Shown: positions 46,965 through 60,044 of the stretch, in pieces | Position numbering within the stretch: the first letter of the stretch is position 1 | How the letters are laid out: every line of letters begins with the position of its first letter | Assembly (NCBI GenBank): GCA_024362935.1 | Contig: JANCRA010000067.1 | Location: forward strand, 2,669,921-2,733,920 | From: Setophaga petechia | Lineage: Eukaryota > Chordata > Aves > Passeriformes > Parulidae | Length of the DNA: 64,000 nucleotides | Reading direction: 5' to 3' | Position numbers and translations under genes: made by a program | Notes under the pieces: generated by a model | What the model was told of the DNA's origin: nothing | What the model saw: the letters and a program-made list of their open reading frames with translations, nothing else | Databases searched by the model: none

Positions 46965-49900
46965 CGGGAAAAAAAAAAAAAAAAAAAAAACAAAAAAAAA
47001 AACAAATAAACCAAAAAAACCCCCACAAACCGAACACAAATAACCCTCCTTCCAAAAAACCCACACATAAAAACCCAAAGAAAAACCACCAAAAAAAACC
47101 CCACATCAAAGAAAACCACAAAAAAACAACAACAACAAAAAAAAAAAAAAAAAAGAAAAAACAAAAAAAAAAAAAAAAAAAAAACAAAAAAAAAAAAAAA
47201 AAAAAAAAAACAAAAAAAACCCCCAACCCTCCTCCCAAAAACACAACAAAAAACGCACTGGAAAAAAGCAGAAACAATACCCCAAAAAAGCACACCAAAA
47301 AACCCCCCAAAACATAAAAAAAAGGCAAAAACACCACACCAAAAAACCACCAAAAAAACCCCCAAAACAAAAAAAAAAACCCAAAAAACAGAAATAAAAA
47401 GCAAAAAAACCCCACAAAAAAGACATAAAACAACCAAAAAACTCCAAAAAACCCACGAAAAAACCAAACACAAACAACCCCCAATAAAAACACAGCAAAA
47501 AAACCCATAAAAACAAAACCAAAAAATTATAAAAACCAAAAACCCCCCAAAAAACATAAAAAACAAACCAACAAACAAAAAACACGAAACACAAGCAACC
47601 CTCCTTCCAAAAAACCCACACATAAAAACCCACAGAAAAACCACCAAAAAAAACCCCACATCAAAGAAAACCACAAAAAACAAAAAACCCCAACCCTCCT
47701 CACAAAAACACAAGAAAAAATGCACTGAAAAAAAGCAGAAATAATCCCCCAAAAAACACACCAAAAAATCCCCCAAAACATTCAAAAAAGGCAAAAACAC
47801 CACATCAAAAACCCACCAAAAAAACCCCAAAAACAAAAAAACCCAAAAACCAGAAAAAAAAACCAAAAAGCAAAAAAAAAAAACCACAAAAAAGACAAAA
47901 AACAACCAAAAAACTCCAAAAAACCCACGAAAAAACCAAACACAAACAACCCCCCCAATAAAAACACAGCAAAAAACCCCATGAAAACAAAACAAAAAAA
48001 TTATAAAAAACCAAAAATCCCCCAAAAAACATAAAAAAAACAAAAAAAAACCCCACGAAACACAAACAACCCTCCTTCCAAAAAACCCACACATAAAATC
48101 CCAAAGAAAAACCACCAAAAAAACCCCACATCAAAGAAAACCACAAAAAACAAAAAAACCCAACCCTCCTCCCAAAAACACAACAAAAAACGCACTGAAA
48201 AAACCCCAGAAACACTCCCCCAAAAGAACACACCAAAAAATCCCCCAAAAAACAAAAAAAAAACAAAGCAAATACACCACACCAAAAACCACAAAAAAAA
48301 AAAAACCCAAAAGCAAAAAAAAAAAAAAAAACAAAAACCAGAAAAAAACGAAAAAGCAAAAAAAAAAACACAAAAAAGACAAAAAACAACCAAAAAACTC
48401 CCAAAAAACCCTTGAAAAGACAAAAACACAAACAACCCCCCCAATAAAAACACAGCAAAAAACCCATAAAAACAAAAACAAAAAATTATAAAAAATCAAA
48501 AATCCCCCCAAAAACCAAAAAAAAACCCAAAAAAAACCCCCACGAAACACAAAGAACCCTCCTTCCAAAAAACCCGCACATAAAAACCCAAAGAAAAACC
48601 ACCAAAAAAACCCCACATCAAAGAAAACCACAAAAAACAAAAAACCCCAACCCTCCTCCCAAAAACACAACAAAAAAAGCACTGAAAAAAAACAGAAACA
48701 ATCCCCCCAAAAAACACACCAAAAAAACCCCCAAAAATAAAAAAAAAACAAAGCAAAAACACCACACCAAAAACCACAAAAAAACCCCAAAAACAAAAGA
48801 AACCCCCAAAAAACCAAAAAAACCCCAAAAAGCAAAACAAAAAAACCCACAAAATACACAAAAAATAACCCAAAAATTCCAAAAACCCACGAAAAAACCA
48901 AACACAAACAACCCCCAATAAAAACACAGCAAAAAACCCCATAAAAACAAAACCAGAAAATTATAAAAAACCAAAAATCCCCCAAAAACCAAAAAAAAAC
49001 CCGAAAAAAAACCCCAACGAAACACAAGCAACCCTCCTTCCAAAAAACCCACACATAAAAACCCACAGAAAAACCACCAAAAAAACCCCACATCAAAGAA
49101 AACCACAAAAAACAAAAAACCCCAACCCTCCTCCCAAAAACACAACAAAAAACGCACTGAAAAAAAGGAGAAACAATCCCGCAAAAAAGCACACCAAAAA
49201 ATCCCCCCAAAATAAGAAAAACAAAGCAAAAACACCACACCAAAAACCACAAAGAAAACCCCAAAAACAAACAAACAAAAAAACCCAAAAACAGAAAAAA
49301 ACCAAAAAGCAAAAAAAACCCACAAAAAAGATAAAAAACAACCAAAAAACTCCCAAAAAACCCACGAAAAAACCAAACACAAACAACCCCCAATAAAAAC
49401 GCAAAAAACCCCATAAAAACAAAAACAAAAAATTATAAAAAATCAAAAATCCCCCAAAAAACAAAACAAAACAAAAAAAAAACCAAAAAAAAAACCAGGA
49501 AACACAAACAACCCTCCTTCCAAAAAACCCACACATAAAATCCCAAAGAAAAACCACCAAAAAAACCCCACATCAAAGAAAACCACAAAAAACAAAAACA
49601 AAAAAACCCAATCCTCCTCCCAAAAATACAACAAAAAAAGCACTGAAAAAAAGCAGAAACAATCCCCCAAAAAAACACACCAAAAAATCCCCCAAAACAT
49701 AAAAAAGGCAAAAACACCACATCAAAAACCCACCAAAAAAACCCCAAAAACAAAAAAACCCAAAAACCAGAAAAAAAAAACAAAAAGCAAAACAAAAAAA
49801 CACAAAAAAGACAAAAAACAACCAAAAAATTCCAAAAAACCCACGAAAAAACCCAAACACAAATAACCCCCCAATAAAAACACAAAAAAAAACCCCATAA

Positions 49901-50080
49901 AAACAAAACAAAAAAATTATAAAAAACCAAAAATCCCTCCAAAAAAACAACAAAAAAAAACAACAAAAAACCCTTTCAAAACCCCAAAAATATTTAAAAA
50001 ACCACACCCCAAAAAACCTCAAATAAACAACAGAAAAAACCCCCCAAAACCCCAAAAAAACAACAAAAAACGAAACTAAA
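46965..50080. repeat. A/C-rich higher-order tandem array, ~480 bp units
   Basis: About 3.1 kb of almost pure A and C on the plus strand (G and T on the minus strand). A landmark, ccctccttccaaaaaaccc, recurs near 47044, 47599, 48070, 48557, 49032 and 49512, giving spacings of about 555, 471, 487, 475 and 480. Each unit carries the same ordered landmarks, such as aaccctcctcccaaaaacac and gcactgaaaaaaagcag. Minus-strand frames of up to 451 codons here (rich in Phe, Trp, Gly, Cys) exist because the strand has almost no A and so few stop codons. They shift frame between units and are not genes. Confidence 0.92.
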
Positions 50081-50089
50081 CTTAAATTT

Positions 50090-50557
50090 GAAAGAAAATA
50101 AGTTAACCCTGTGCTTTTGGCAAATAGCCATGCATCCCAGTACAGGATTTTATCTCTTAATAAAGTTTTATAAAATTTTAAATAATGAGCCATGTTTCTC
50201 CTAATTATCATATATCATATCAATAAAATCATAAAATAATAAAATAATAGTAATTAAGGAATGTTCTGCTCTGAAATAGGGAGTGGATTTATTATGATTT
50301 CTTTCTTTATTTTTAAAGAATAAAGATTTTTTTAAATTTTTTAAACTTTTTTAATTTTAAAATCATTAATTTTTTAATTTTTTTTAAAGAATAAAGAATT
50401 TTTTAAAGAATTAAGAACTAGACATAGTTCCCTGCAGTCAAATACTTCTGTGCTTATACAACTTTTAACCGTGTGTGTGCCATTACTAAAGTGGTGCTCT
50501 GTGAATAAAACTCTATAAAATAAAATAAAAAAAATTTAAAAAAAGCAAAAAAAAAAA

Positions 50558-50588
<31 letters not shown>

Positions 50589-50930
50589 AAGAAAAAAGAG
50601 AAAAAAGAGAAAAAATCTTGCAGCTGCTAAGTAAAGCTGAATTTCTTTAGGTTATACCTGCATCAGGCAATGATTTAATGTGATCAAAGCTGAGATTGTG
50701 CTGCCACTTTTGGGATTAAAGCTGATTAAAGTACCCTGTGCCCCTGGGGGTTGAGATTCCAACCTCTTCCAAAATCTGGCCCCTCTTGTGAGGATAATTT
50801 TGTGATAAATAGGTATTATTCGTGCTGATAAAATTGAAACAATAATCAATATTGGTACAGTAATTATATTAATTATTATATTAATTGGGAATAATAAAAA
50901 TAGTTAAAAGTGGTAATGCCAAAGAAGAGA
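50090..50930. other. AT-rich intergenic sequence with A/G-rich run
   Basis: Nothing gene-like. 50515-50620 is an A-rich run with gaaaa/gaaaaaa units. T-rich and A-rich stretches precede it. Confidence 0.6.
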
Positions 50931-51253
50931 GAGAGAGGAGGGGCTCCACCCCCCCTCCCATCAGATGTTCACAAGGACAGGAGGAAAGAAGCCGAAGATA
51001 CAGTTGCTAAAAATGAGCAGAAAGGAAGCAAAACCTGGTTGGGTCCCAGAAAATGCTAATTATAAGGGATTTATTGCTTTGATATGAAGATATAGTGATA
51101 GGTTAGTCTTGGCTTACATTGTACTGGCTTGGTGCACGTGTGTAACCCAAATGTGAATTAAAGGACACAGAGGAAGACTACGAAATCTTCATCAGACGAC
51201 CCCCAAAGACTTGTGTGACCCCAAACTGAGTGGTGGTGCATGCACAGTAGAGA

Positions 51254-51394
51254 TGATAATGAGGGCAGGGATAGAAATATGAGGAACTGAAAATAGGAGG
51301 AGATGGTGTTAACCCATGGCAGATAATGATAATGAGGGCAGAGATAGAAATATGAGGAACTGAAAATAGGAGGAGATGGTGTTAACCCATGGCA
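51254..51394. repeat. Two 74 bp tandem copies
   Basis: gataatgagggcagggatag through gttaacccatggca occurs twice with one or two differences. It lies within unclassified sequence (50930-51760) that has an LTR-like look but no boundaries I can define. Confidence 0.88.
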
Positions 51395-52679
51395 TGTAAT
51401 GTCGTTGTCGAGGCAGTCACGACATAAAGCAGAGACCACAAGCAGTCTCAGTTAGCAACAACTTTGTTTTTTAACATGGCTAACTTTTATACACTTTTCA
51501 ATTGTTGATACTTCTTCTACCTGATCTATTAGCTACAATAAATCAACATAATGCTATTGGTTACAGTTATAGTGACTCCACCTATCTTTCTAACATTCCT
51601 TCATCCAGCTGCAAGGTATTCTTATCTTTCTTCTCTCAATCTCCTTAGTTACAGCCTTAGAGAAAGCTCCTTATCAGCTTCTTCTTACTTCTCAGCTTCT
51701 TCTCACTACTTTAGCTAACAGGCCTGCTGTTTGCCCCTTCCACATATAAGGGGGGAATTTTTACTTGGCAAGCTTGTAGGTGAGGTGGCAAGGGTCCCAG
51801 AGCCCTGCACTCCGTACCCCGCTGTGATCTTTTGCTTATGCGCTATTATTGGAACCAAATTATCCCTTATTTATGTATTTTCTAAACTATTTAATTCAAA
51901 TTGCTGCTATCTCAAATATTGTTTGGGGTTTTGTTTTTTTTTATGAAGGGATAATTGGGCAAACATAACAAACAGTCTATTCCAAACTCCCCTGCTGCAG
52001 CTCCTGGCTGTTCTGTCTCACCCCTGAACTGAGCCCTCTGATGTGAGTGTTTAATCTCAGTTTTACTCCCCCCACAGTCAATAGTTGCACACAGCCTGTA
52101 AAGCCTTCCCAAGTCTTTTATTCCTCTTTTTTTTCAATGAATCATGCACAGGCTCCATCCAAAGCCCTCTGGTGAACAGAGGATCAGGCAGAATTGAAGT
52201 TTTATAGTGGGTGCTGCAGCACCATGGCAGGCTCAGGCTCTCACTGCACTGTACCTGACCTGGCTTGCTCTGTCCCTTCAGAGCTCCCCAAATAATTCCA
52301 GCTGTGTTGTTAAGCTCGGTTACTTTTCTTACTTAACTTTTGGAATACAGCAGGTGTTCCCAGTGTGGTTTCATTTATTTCTGCTGCCAAGTTAAGCTGA
52401 GTCTGAGGTGTTCAGTTTTCAGCAGAGCTGCTGTGGTGGGTTACAGGCTTGGTGTTACCCACCTGCATGACTTTTGGAGATGAGATTCACATTCTCTGAG
52501 ATTCCCTTTCTCCAAGGCCTTCAGAATGATTTTTGGGTGCATTGGGTGGCAGCATCTGCTGAGGTGTGATGCTCTTGAGGCACAGGGGTGCCTGCCCACC
52601 TCATCTCTGTGGTGCAAAGATTTGATTATTCTCCTCCATGTCAGTGACAGCAAGCCAAATTTGGCAGCACGATGCTCTG

Positions 52680-53057
52680 TGTGACCGTGTTCACAGGGGT
52701 CCAAGGATGAGGGAAGAGACAAGGATCTGACTCCATGTTTCAGAAGGCTTGATTTATTATTTTATTATATATATTATATTAAAAATATACTAAAAGAATA
52801 GAAGGATTTCATCAGAAGGCTAGCTAAGAATACAATAAGAAAGAATGATAACAAAGGTTTGTGTCTCAGAGAGTCTGAGCCAGCTGACTGTGATTGGCCA
52901 TTAATTAGAAACAACCACATGAGACCTATCACAGATGCACCTGTTGCATTCCACAGCAGCAGATAATCAATGTTTACATTTTGTTCCTGAGGCCTCTCAG
53001 CTTCTCAGGAGAAAAAAATCGTAAGGAGTGGATTTTTCAGAAAATATCATGGCTACA
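52680..53057 (-). mobile_element. Solo LTR, 6 bp target duplication
   Basis: 378 bp from TGTGACCG to TGGCTACA on the plus strand, flanked by identical gctctg at 52674-52679 and 53058-53063. Same family and orientation as 6659, 55190 and 61391. Confidence 0.9.
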
Positions 53058-53498
53058 GCTCTGTAATCCACAGACAAGAAACAGGTTTACAATGGTTCCA
53101 CTGAGAAAAAAAATCACTTTTTTCTTAACCCACCAGCTGCATCCCACCTGCTCCAGTTTCCCAGGTGTTGCAGAGAAATTCCTGAGGCATTTCCCACACA
53201 TCCCTAATCTCTGTTTGTGCAAAGGGCTGCTGAGCAGGCACACTCTGGGAACATGGCACTGCTGTGTGTGCAGGTCTCATAATCAACAGGAACTGGGGCT
53301 GCCTCGTGGGTTTCTGGTTTTAATCAGTCCTGGAGCTCACCAGTGTCCCTGTCCCTGCTCCAGGGTGGTGGCTGTCATTATTGGCCTGTGGCTGTCATTA
53401 TGGCAGGGACATGGAGCTCACCTCCTGTCACTCACCAGCTGCAGCTGCAGAACAATTTGATTGCTTCAGCATCACCAGCTGCTGATCATATGCAGTCT

Positions 53499-54173
53499 TG
53501 TCTTGGTTTGGAAAGACAGGTGTCTGCTAAGGAAGGCAGGAGCCTCCCCTGAAATGGAGAATGTAAACCCTCCCCTCCCCTCTGAATTGCTATAAATTTT
53601 AAATTAAGGGCCTCTCAGGCAAAGATATGGGAGCAGGAAAAAACAGTTCTTTAATAGGGAAGAAAAAAAAAAGGATAAAATAAACAATGCAGTAAACTAG
53701 AACAACACTGACAGAGTCAGAACCCAACCTGACACCCTGTGGGTCAGGGTGTTGGTGGCAGCCCCATTGGAATTGTGGCTGCAGCCCTCCTGCAGTGTCA
53801 GGGGTGGTTCTGCTGGAGCAGGGATCCTGCAGAGAAGGATGGATTCTTCCTCTGAAGATCCAGTGGAAGAGGCAGCTGCTGCTCCTCTGGGGAATCCCGT
53901 GAAGAAAGGTGTGCTGGTGTCTCAAAAACCTCTGGATTATATCCAGGTAGGAATGCTTGGCTCCTCCCTCTGGGCTCCCATCTCCCAATGGGATGCTGTA
54001 GTTCTTATCAGCCATGCAGTGACATTCAGTAGCTGTTATCAGCAGATGGCCCCTCCCCAGGGAGGAGTGAATGTGATGACTCAAAGAGAGAGATAAGGCA
54101 AACTGCCCACTTGACAGAAGACAACTGCCATGCAGATGGCAATAGAATACATCTTGTCTTGCAATCTGGAACA
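53499..54173. mobile_element. Solo LTR, ERVL-like, 5 bp target duplication
   Basis: 675 bp from TGTCTTGGTTTG to CTGGAACA, flanked by identical agtct at 53494-53498 and 54174-54178. The opening (aagacaggtgtctgctaagg, ggcaggagcctcccctgaaa) is a sequence I associate with abundant songbird ERVL LTRs, and a 5 bp duplication fits that class. A 191-codon minus-strand frame across it is a shadow. Confidence 0.87.
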
Positions 54174-54819
54174 AGTCTAAAACATTTTTCTGGTTAGGGG
54201 CTAAAGGAGGTGCTTCCAGTAATTTGACATTTCCACCAATCCAGCAAATGGAAGGTCTGGAATGACTCCTTAAAGTTTTCTTTGAGCATTGTGGTATCTG
54301 TAAATACCATTATTTTCCAGAGTGGGTAGCACTCAATGAGTGTAACAGCTCTGGTTTTTAAGAGGCACCTGTAGTTGGCTGAAAACTTTTTGGTAGAGAA
54401 TTTAGAATTCAATAAAGCCTGATACTAATGCAAAGTAATTAGAACAAAATTAATTATATATAGCTTGTGTAATTGTACACAGCTAGGTGCGTGCTGCAGT
54501 GTGTTGACTCCTTTGTTCTCTGCTCTGTGCTTTGGAGAACATAATTGCACTTAAGCTTGATGTTTTATGCTCTGTTTAAAGAGATCTTTATTTGTCTAGT
54601 TAATGTTCCTGTGGGTTTTTGTAGAAATGCAGAACATTTCATTGTATGTAACAGCAGCAAGTGCAGCGTATTAAAAGAAATTTAAATGTCAAATCCAGCA
54701 AGTTTTTGTGAACAAAAGGCATTTTTGTAAATAGTGGGGTTGGAGAGTGGCTGATTTGTACAGGAAAGGAGTTGGCTGGTATTTGTGGTGATGAAAAAGA
54801 AAATTGGTTGATCATCTTG

Positions 54820-55110
54820 TGTTGGAACCTTGGATTCTGAGCATTTCAGACTTTCTGTGCTGCCAGGCACAGACACCCAAGAGAACACTGCATTGACCTG
54901 AGGCCGTGGAGAAGCTTTCAAAATGGAATGACAGAGCTGGGATTGTGGGTGTGGAGTTTAAATAGAAGTGTGTGAGATCACAGGGTGGGAAACTTTGAGT
55001 TTAAGGGTTTAGAATATAGTAATGGATATAAAGCAAGGTGGAGTTTTTAGGGTGGAGGCTGGTCCTTCTTCTTCACTTTCTTCTTCATGGGTTTGGGTGG
55101 TACTTTGGTG
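54820..55110. mobile_element. Truncated LTR, same family as 7236-7687
   Basis: Begins TGTTGGAACC and follows the 7236 element for ~290 bases to ttcatgggtttgggtgg, then diverges. A different LTR starts 80 bases later. Confidence 0.8.
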
Positions 55111-55189
55111 TAACCTTGTTGCCAAAACCTTTTTATTTTGGTCCAAGCTTGTTGCTTTTTCTATTGCCTGTCTCTTTTTTTAACCCCTT

Positions 55190-55565
55190 TGTGATCGTGT
55201 TCACAGGGATATTAGGATGAGACAAGGATCTGACTCCATGTTTCAGAAGGCTTGATTTATTATTTTATTATATATATTATATTAAAACTGTACTAAAAAC
55301 TACAAGAAAGGATTTCCTCAGAAGGCTGGCTAAGAATAGAATAGCAAAGAATGATAACAAAGGCTCTGTCTCGGGCTCTCTGTCCAAGCCAGCTGACTGT
55401 GATTGGCCATTAATTAGAAACATCCAACATGGGCCAATCCCAGATTCACCTGTTGCATTCCACAGCAGCAGATAATCAATGTTTACATTTTGTTCTTGAG
55501 GCCTCTCAGCTTCTCGGGAGGAAAAATCCTAAGGAAAGGATTTTCCATAAAAGATGTCTGTGACA
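55190..55565 (-). mobile_element. Solo LTR, near-perfect 6 bp target duplication
   Basis: From TGTGATCG to CTGTGACA, flanked by cccctt (55184-55189) and ctcctt (55566-55571), one mismatch. Same family as 6659. Confidence 0.87.
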
Positions 55566-55574
55566 CTCCTTAGC

Positions 55575-56685
55575 TTGCTCAGAGGAGTTGGGGGGGAAAT
55601 GAGCTAAAGCCTTGAGAAAGAAGCAGATGGGTCAGACCTCTGAATATACACAGGGCCATAGAATAGAGAGTAACTTACCTGGGACAGTAGCTGGAAATAA
55701 AGCTTAGTGAAGCACAGGACAGAGTGCACTGACCTGGGGCAGACACACTGGCCAGCCCTGGCTGCACACAGCCAGCCCCTTCTAACTCCTGACCTTTCTC
55801 TTTTCCTTGTACTGGGGTACCAGAAATGTGACATTTCCCCTGCACAGATCATAGGGATGTGACCCTGTGTGATCTGAACCCCTCAGAGCCAAGGGGGTGA
55901 ATAATTCCCCTCAGAATTCCTCCTCCATTCACAGGCCATGCTCCTTTAGGATGCTGCCAGGACATGTCATTCACTAACTGTTAAGAGCTCCCCCTCCTTT
56001 CCCACAGATTATTTCCAATCACCATCATTTCCTTCATGCAGAAATCTGTTCTACCAGGACTCATTTCATCATTTCCCCACAAACTGAAGGGAAGCTGAGC
56101 ACTTTGTGGGGCCCTGGGTAGAGCTTTTGGCCTCTTTTTGAAGCAGCTGAAACATTTATCTTTCATCAGTGGATGAGGACCTCCCTGCATGCCCACAACT
56201 GGACAGCAGCCTTGCCATGACCCCAGTCATGGGTGTGAGAGAAGCAGCACTTCTCTGAGCCCTTAAAGTCTTCTCCAAACATGAACTGTGGGTTCTCTGG
56301 CTCTTCTGACACCATCTCCACGAGCCTTGGCAGCATTTCCAAATTCCTCCATTGCACCCTGCAATCTGTCACAGAGCTCCAGTCGTTGAGGCCTCTTGTG
56401 TTGATGTTCTCATGGTGCTCCTTGACCCATGTGAGGGAGCAGCAAGTGCCCAAGGGCTGGGTGGGCCTGGCAGCTTCTCCTCATCACCCCTGAGCCAAGG
56501 CCAGGGGAAGCAGCAATTCTCCCTGGACAGGGAGGTGGTTCTTTGTCACCTGGCTCTGGTTCCAGACCCCAAGGCAGGAGCTCTGAAATGATTTGGAGTC
56601 CTGATAATGTGGGCAGAGAAGTGGTTTGATTCTTGGCCGCCTTCTGACATGTCTTTGGGAAGGGGATGAAACTGCCCTTTGGGGC
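55575..56685. other. Intergenic sequence, no feature seen
   Basis: Moderately GC-rich and unique-looking. Several open frames on both strands, but none shows splice-site pairs with a recognised domain. Confidence 0.5.
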
Positions 56686-56689
56686 CTCA

Positions 56690-56862
56690 TGGGAGAAGCT
56701 GGAACAGCTCTCCCAGACAGCAGTGGATGCTCCATCCCTGGAAATATTCAAGATCAGGTTGAACAAGATCAATCTTTCCCTGATCATTACAAGAGAGTTG
56801 GACTAAATGATTTTTAAAGGTCCTTTGTGACCCCAATCATTCCATGATTCTATGATGCCTGT
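56690..56862 (+). mobile_element. CR1 LINE 3' fragment
   Basis: Sense CR1 end: cccagacagcagtggatgct, ccctggaaatattcaagatc, gatttttaaaggtcctttgt and the tail ccatgattctatgatgcc. Confidence 0.85.
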
Positions 56863-57910
56863 GTTCCCTGGAGCTGGGACTGACCTTCCTTTGTCTCATT
56901 GTCACTGAGGTGGGTTCTCCTGTGGAGTGTGGAAGTGTTTGGGTCCTTGTGTGTGCTCTTTGTGTGTGTTCTTGGTCATTTGAGGTCTTTGGAAGGAAGG
57001 ATTGGGAGCTGGGCTTTGATAGTCTTTGTGGGTCCCTTGGAACTCAGGGGATTCTGTGATTCTCAGTGTATTGACAGTAAAGATGGACCTGAGTGGATTT
57101 ACAGAGGTTTTCTGGATGGCTTGGTAGCACCTTGACTGATTGCACCAGAATCCGTGGTGAACCTGATTCTTTGCTGCTTAAAAAAAAAAAAAAAAAAAAA
57201 AAATTACTGTATGTAGCAATAGTTTCACCCTCAATTTAAATTTCCTTCCCTTGTGTCACCTCCTATGAAGGATTGATCTTTGCATGTCTGCATTTTATAG
57301 ATACAATTTTCTCTCCTCTGTGATTCATGTTCTTTATTCACATGAAGAATTTTCTCCTGAGTTTTAAAGGTCCCTTCTAACCCCAACCATTCCATGATTC
57401 TATGATGCCTGTGTTCCCTGGAGTTGGGACTGACCTTCCTTTGTCTCATTGTCACTGAGGTGGGTTCTCCTGTGGAATGTGGAAGTGTTTGTGTCCTTGT
57501 GTGTGTTCTTTGTGTGTGTTCTTGGTCATTTGAGGTCTTTGGAAGGAAAGATTGGGTGCTGGGCTTTGATAGTCTTTGTGGGTCCCTTCTGACTCAGGGG
57601 ATTCTGTGATTCTCAGTGTATTGACAGTAAAGATGCACCTGAGTGGATTTACAGAGGTTTTCTGGATGGCTTGGTAGCACCTTGAGTGATTGCACCAGAA
57701 TCTGTGGTGAACCAGATTCTTTGCTGCTTAAAAAAAAAAAAAAAAAATTTTACTGTATGTAGCAATAGTTTCACCCTCAATTTAAATTTCCTTCCTTTGT
57801 GTCACCTCATATACAGGATTGATCTTTGCATGTCTGCATTTTATAGATACAATTTTCTCTCCTCTGTGATTCATGTTCTTTATTCACATGAAGAATTTTC
57901 TCCTTGTTCT
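56812..57910. repeat. Direct tandem duplication, ~550 bp unit, two copies
   Basis: 56812-57360 and 57362-57910 align base for base with few differences (for example tccatgattctatgatgcct at 56841 and 57391). Each copy carries the CR1 tail, a tgtgtgttctt stretch and an internal A tract (about 24 and 18 A). Confidence 0.93.
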
Positions 57911-57959
57911 TTATTATTTAATGCAACAGCACTTGAAATGCTCCATTTCAAGCCTTAAA

Positions 57960-59890
57960 TTAACCTTGGGTGTGAGACATAGATTGGCAACATTGTACTA
58001 GTGAAGAATCTTTGTTAAATAATTGACAGACTCTTTTAAAGTGGTGCTTAAGCTCCTGAAGGCTGTGACACCCCCTTCACTTTATAGAATTTGGGTTTGA
58101 GCAAAATGATGCATTTAGTTTGAACTTGGCTCATTAGTGCTGGTATTGATTAGAAAAAATTCCATTTCGGTTTTGCAATTGTACATTTTATTTAAAAAGG
58201 TACAGCAGCTTGTGCTTACTGTGAACAGGGATGCAGGAAATTACTGCTGATACAGTGGAAAAAAAAAAGAATTAAAAGAGAGAAGGGGTTTTTGGGGTGT
58301 GTGACCTTCACTTGGCAGCAGCTTGTCAGGTTCACATTGCAGAGAATGAGGGTCTGAGGGTTTATTGGCAGCTTTGATTTGCTCCAATAGTTATAATTTA
58401 ATTTAATTTTAATTTTTAATTTTTTCCAATATTTTTAATTTAATTTAATTTATTTTTAGTTAAAGTATGTCAGAGATGTGGGAATCTCCCCAGGGTCTGT
58501 GTCACAAAAGCCCAGTTAAAGGGTGTTTTGGCTACATTTTCTTCATCAAGCATTCCTGGTGATTCCTTAACTGGCCTCCTTCTTTAATGCTTTTCAAGAA
58601 CTCCTTACCATGCAGTTGAGTGTCCACTTAAGTGCTGTTCAAATTAATTTCCATCCTCTTAATTTCTTGTTTAGCTTTGACCTGCCATGTTTTATGCTAT
58701 TCTGCTCTCTCCATGTGGGCAACTTTTCAACTTCTTTAAATTCTCACCTTTTCCTTCAGCCTCCTGAACTCCCTGTTGAGCCAAGCAAAAATTAATTGGA
58801 TTTTCTTTCTTCTTTTTTCCCCTTTGGTCCATGTTTTATCTGGCCTTCCAACCCAGTATTCTGTGTAGTCTTTAGGATGTTTGTAGGTGTGACAGTTCCT
58901 GCTTCTGGAGCTGTTCTTCTCATCATTTTCTTGTCTAACAGCCTTATTTCTACATTGTTACATTTCTTTACATTTTTTTATCTTGTGCTTTTATCCAGCT
59001 CTTTTCTACAGCAACCCAATTTTGTTGTGAGCACCACTAGAAAACTGCTTTTCCAGTGATTCCACTTGAACTGTTTTCCAAGCACCACTTGAGTCTAAAT
59101 CCAAAGCAGCATCTTTCCTGTGGATTCCTGTAAAGTTCCTTTGAAAAGTTTTGGGTTTGCATCTCATCCTGAAGAGCTGCTGACCCATTTTGGGTATGGG
59201 TGATTTAACTGCCCTCAGTCCAAAATTTGCCTTTTCTGTGCTCAGCATTTCCTGGTCACTGTCATTGACAGTGGGGATCCAGTTCCAGTGTTAAACTGAA
59301 ATTAGATTATGGGATTCCTTGCCTCAAGGGTTCTTCCACACTTTTCCTGTGACATTTTCATGCTGTCACACTGTAAATATATATAATTTTCTAGGAATTC
59401 AAGCAGAGCACAATTTGCCTGTTTGAGGCTGCTGCAGCCCCAGCCCTGGGAGCCTGCTCTGGCTCTTGCCTCCAGAGAATCTGTCATTTAATTTGCAAAA
59501 TTTTCTAAGTGTCATCTTATTGCCTGTGTTTATCAGAGCTACCTTCATTTAAGTGTTGGAAATCAAAGGTAGAAATGACTGGAGGAGTAAAACAACAATG
59601 GCAAGAAATTTCATAAAGCTTTTCAAGGATGAGATGCTTGAAAGCTGTTACAGGGCTTTCCTGCTCAGGAATGCTGCTGTGAATCAGTGCTGCAAAAATT
59701 AACCTGTCACAGTGAGATGTGAAGAATGCACTCTTAAGGAAAAAAAAAATACTAAAATACCTGCCACTCTCTGAACACTCCAATATCAAGGTAATTTTCT
59801 GCTGCTGTGCTGACTGAAACCAGCAGGATTTGAAATGTTTGACATGGATTCAGTTTATCTTGTTGTGTGTTGTGTAGTCAGTGTTGAATC
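57960..59890. other. Intergenic sequence, no feature seen
   Basis: AT-rich and unique-looking. AATTT-type simple sequence at 58390-58460. No exon recognised on either strand. Confidence 0.5.
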
Positions 59891-59894
59891 TCAG

Positions 59895-60040
59895 AACCAC
59901 ACAATGGATTGGGTAGAAGGGACCTTAAAGCCCATCCAGTGCCACCCCTGCCGTGGGGACACCTTCCACTGTCCCAGGGTGCTCCAAGCCCTGTCCAACC
60001 TGGCCTTGGACACTTCCAGGGTTCCAGGGGCAGTCCCAGC
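59895..60040 (-). mobile_element. CR1 LINE 3' fragment
   Basis: Antisense CR1: gggtagaagggaccttaaag, ccttccactgtcccagggtg, tggccttggacacttccagg. Confidence 0.86.
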
Positions 60041-60044
60041 TAAG

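Noticed and set aside
46717..50211. Long minus-strand open frames (up to 451 codons) rich in Phe, Trp, Gly and Cys
   Set aside because: They lie in the A/C array, where the minus strand has almost no A and so few stop codons. Unit lengths are not multiples of three, frames overlap, and composition is that of the repeat.
53599..54174. 191-codon minus-strand open frame
   Set aside because: Lies within a solo LTR bounded by perfect target duplications. No recognised domain.
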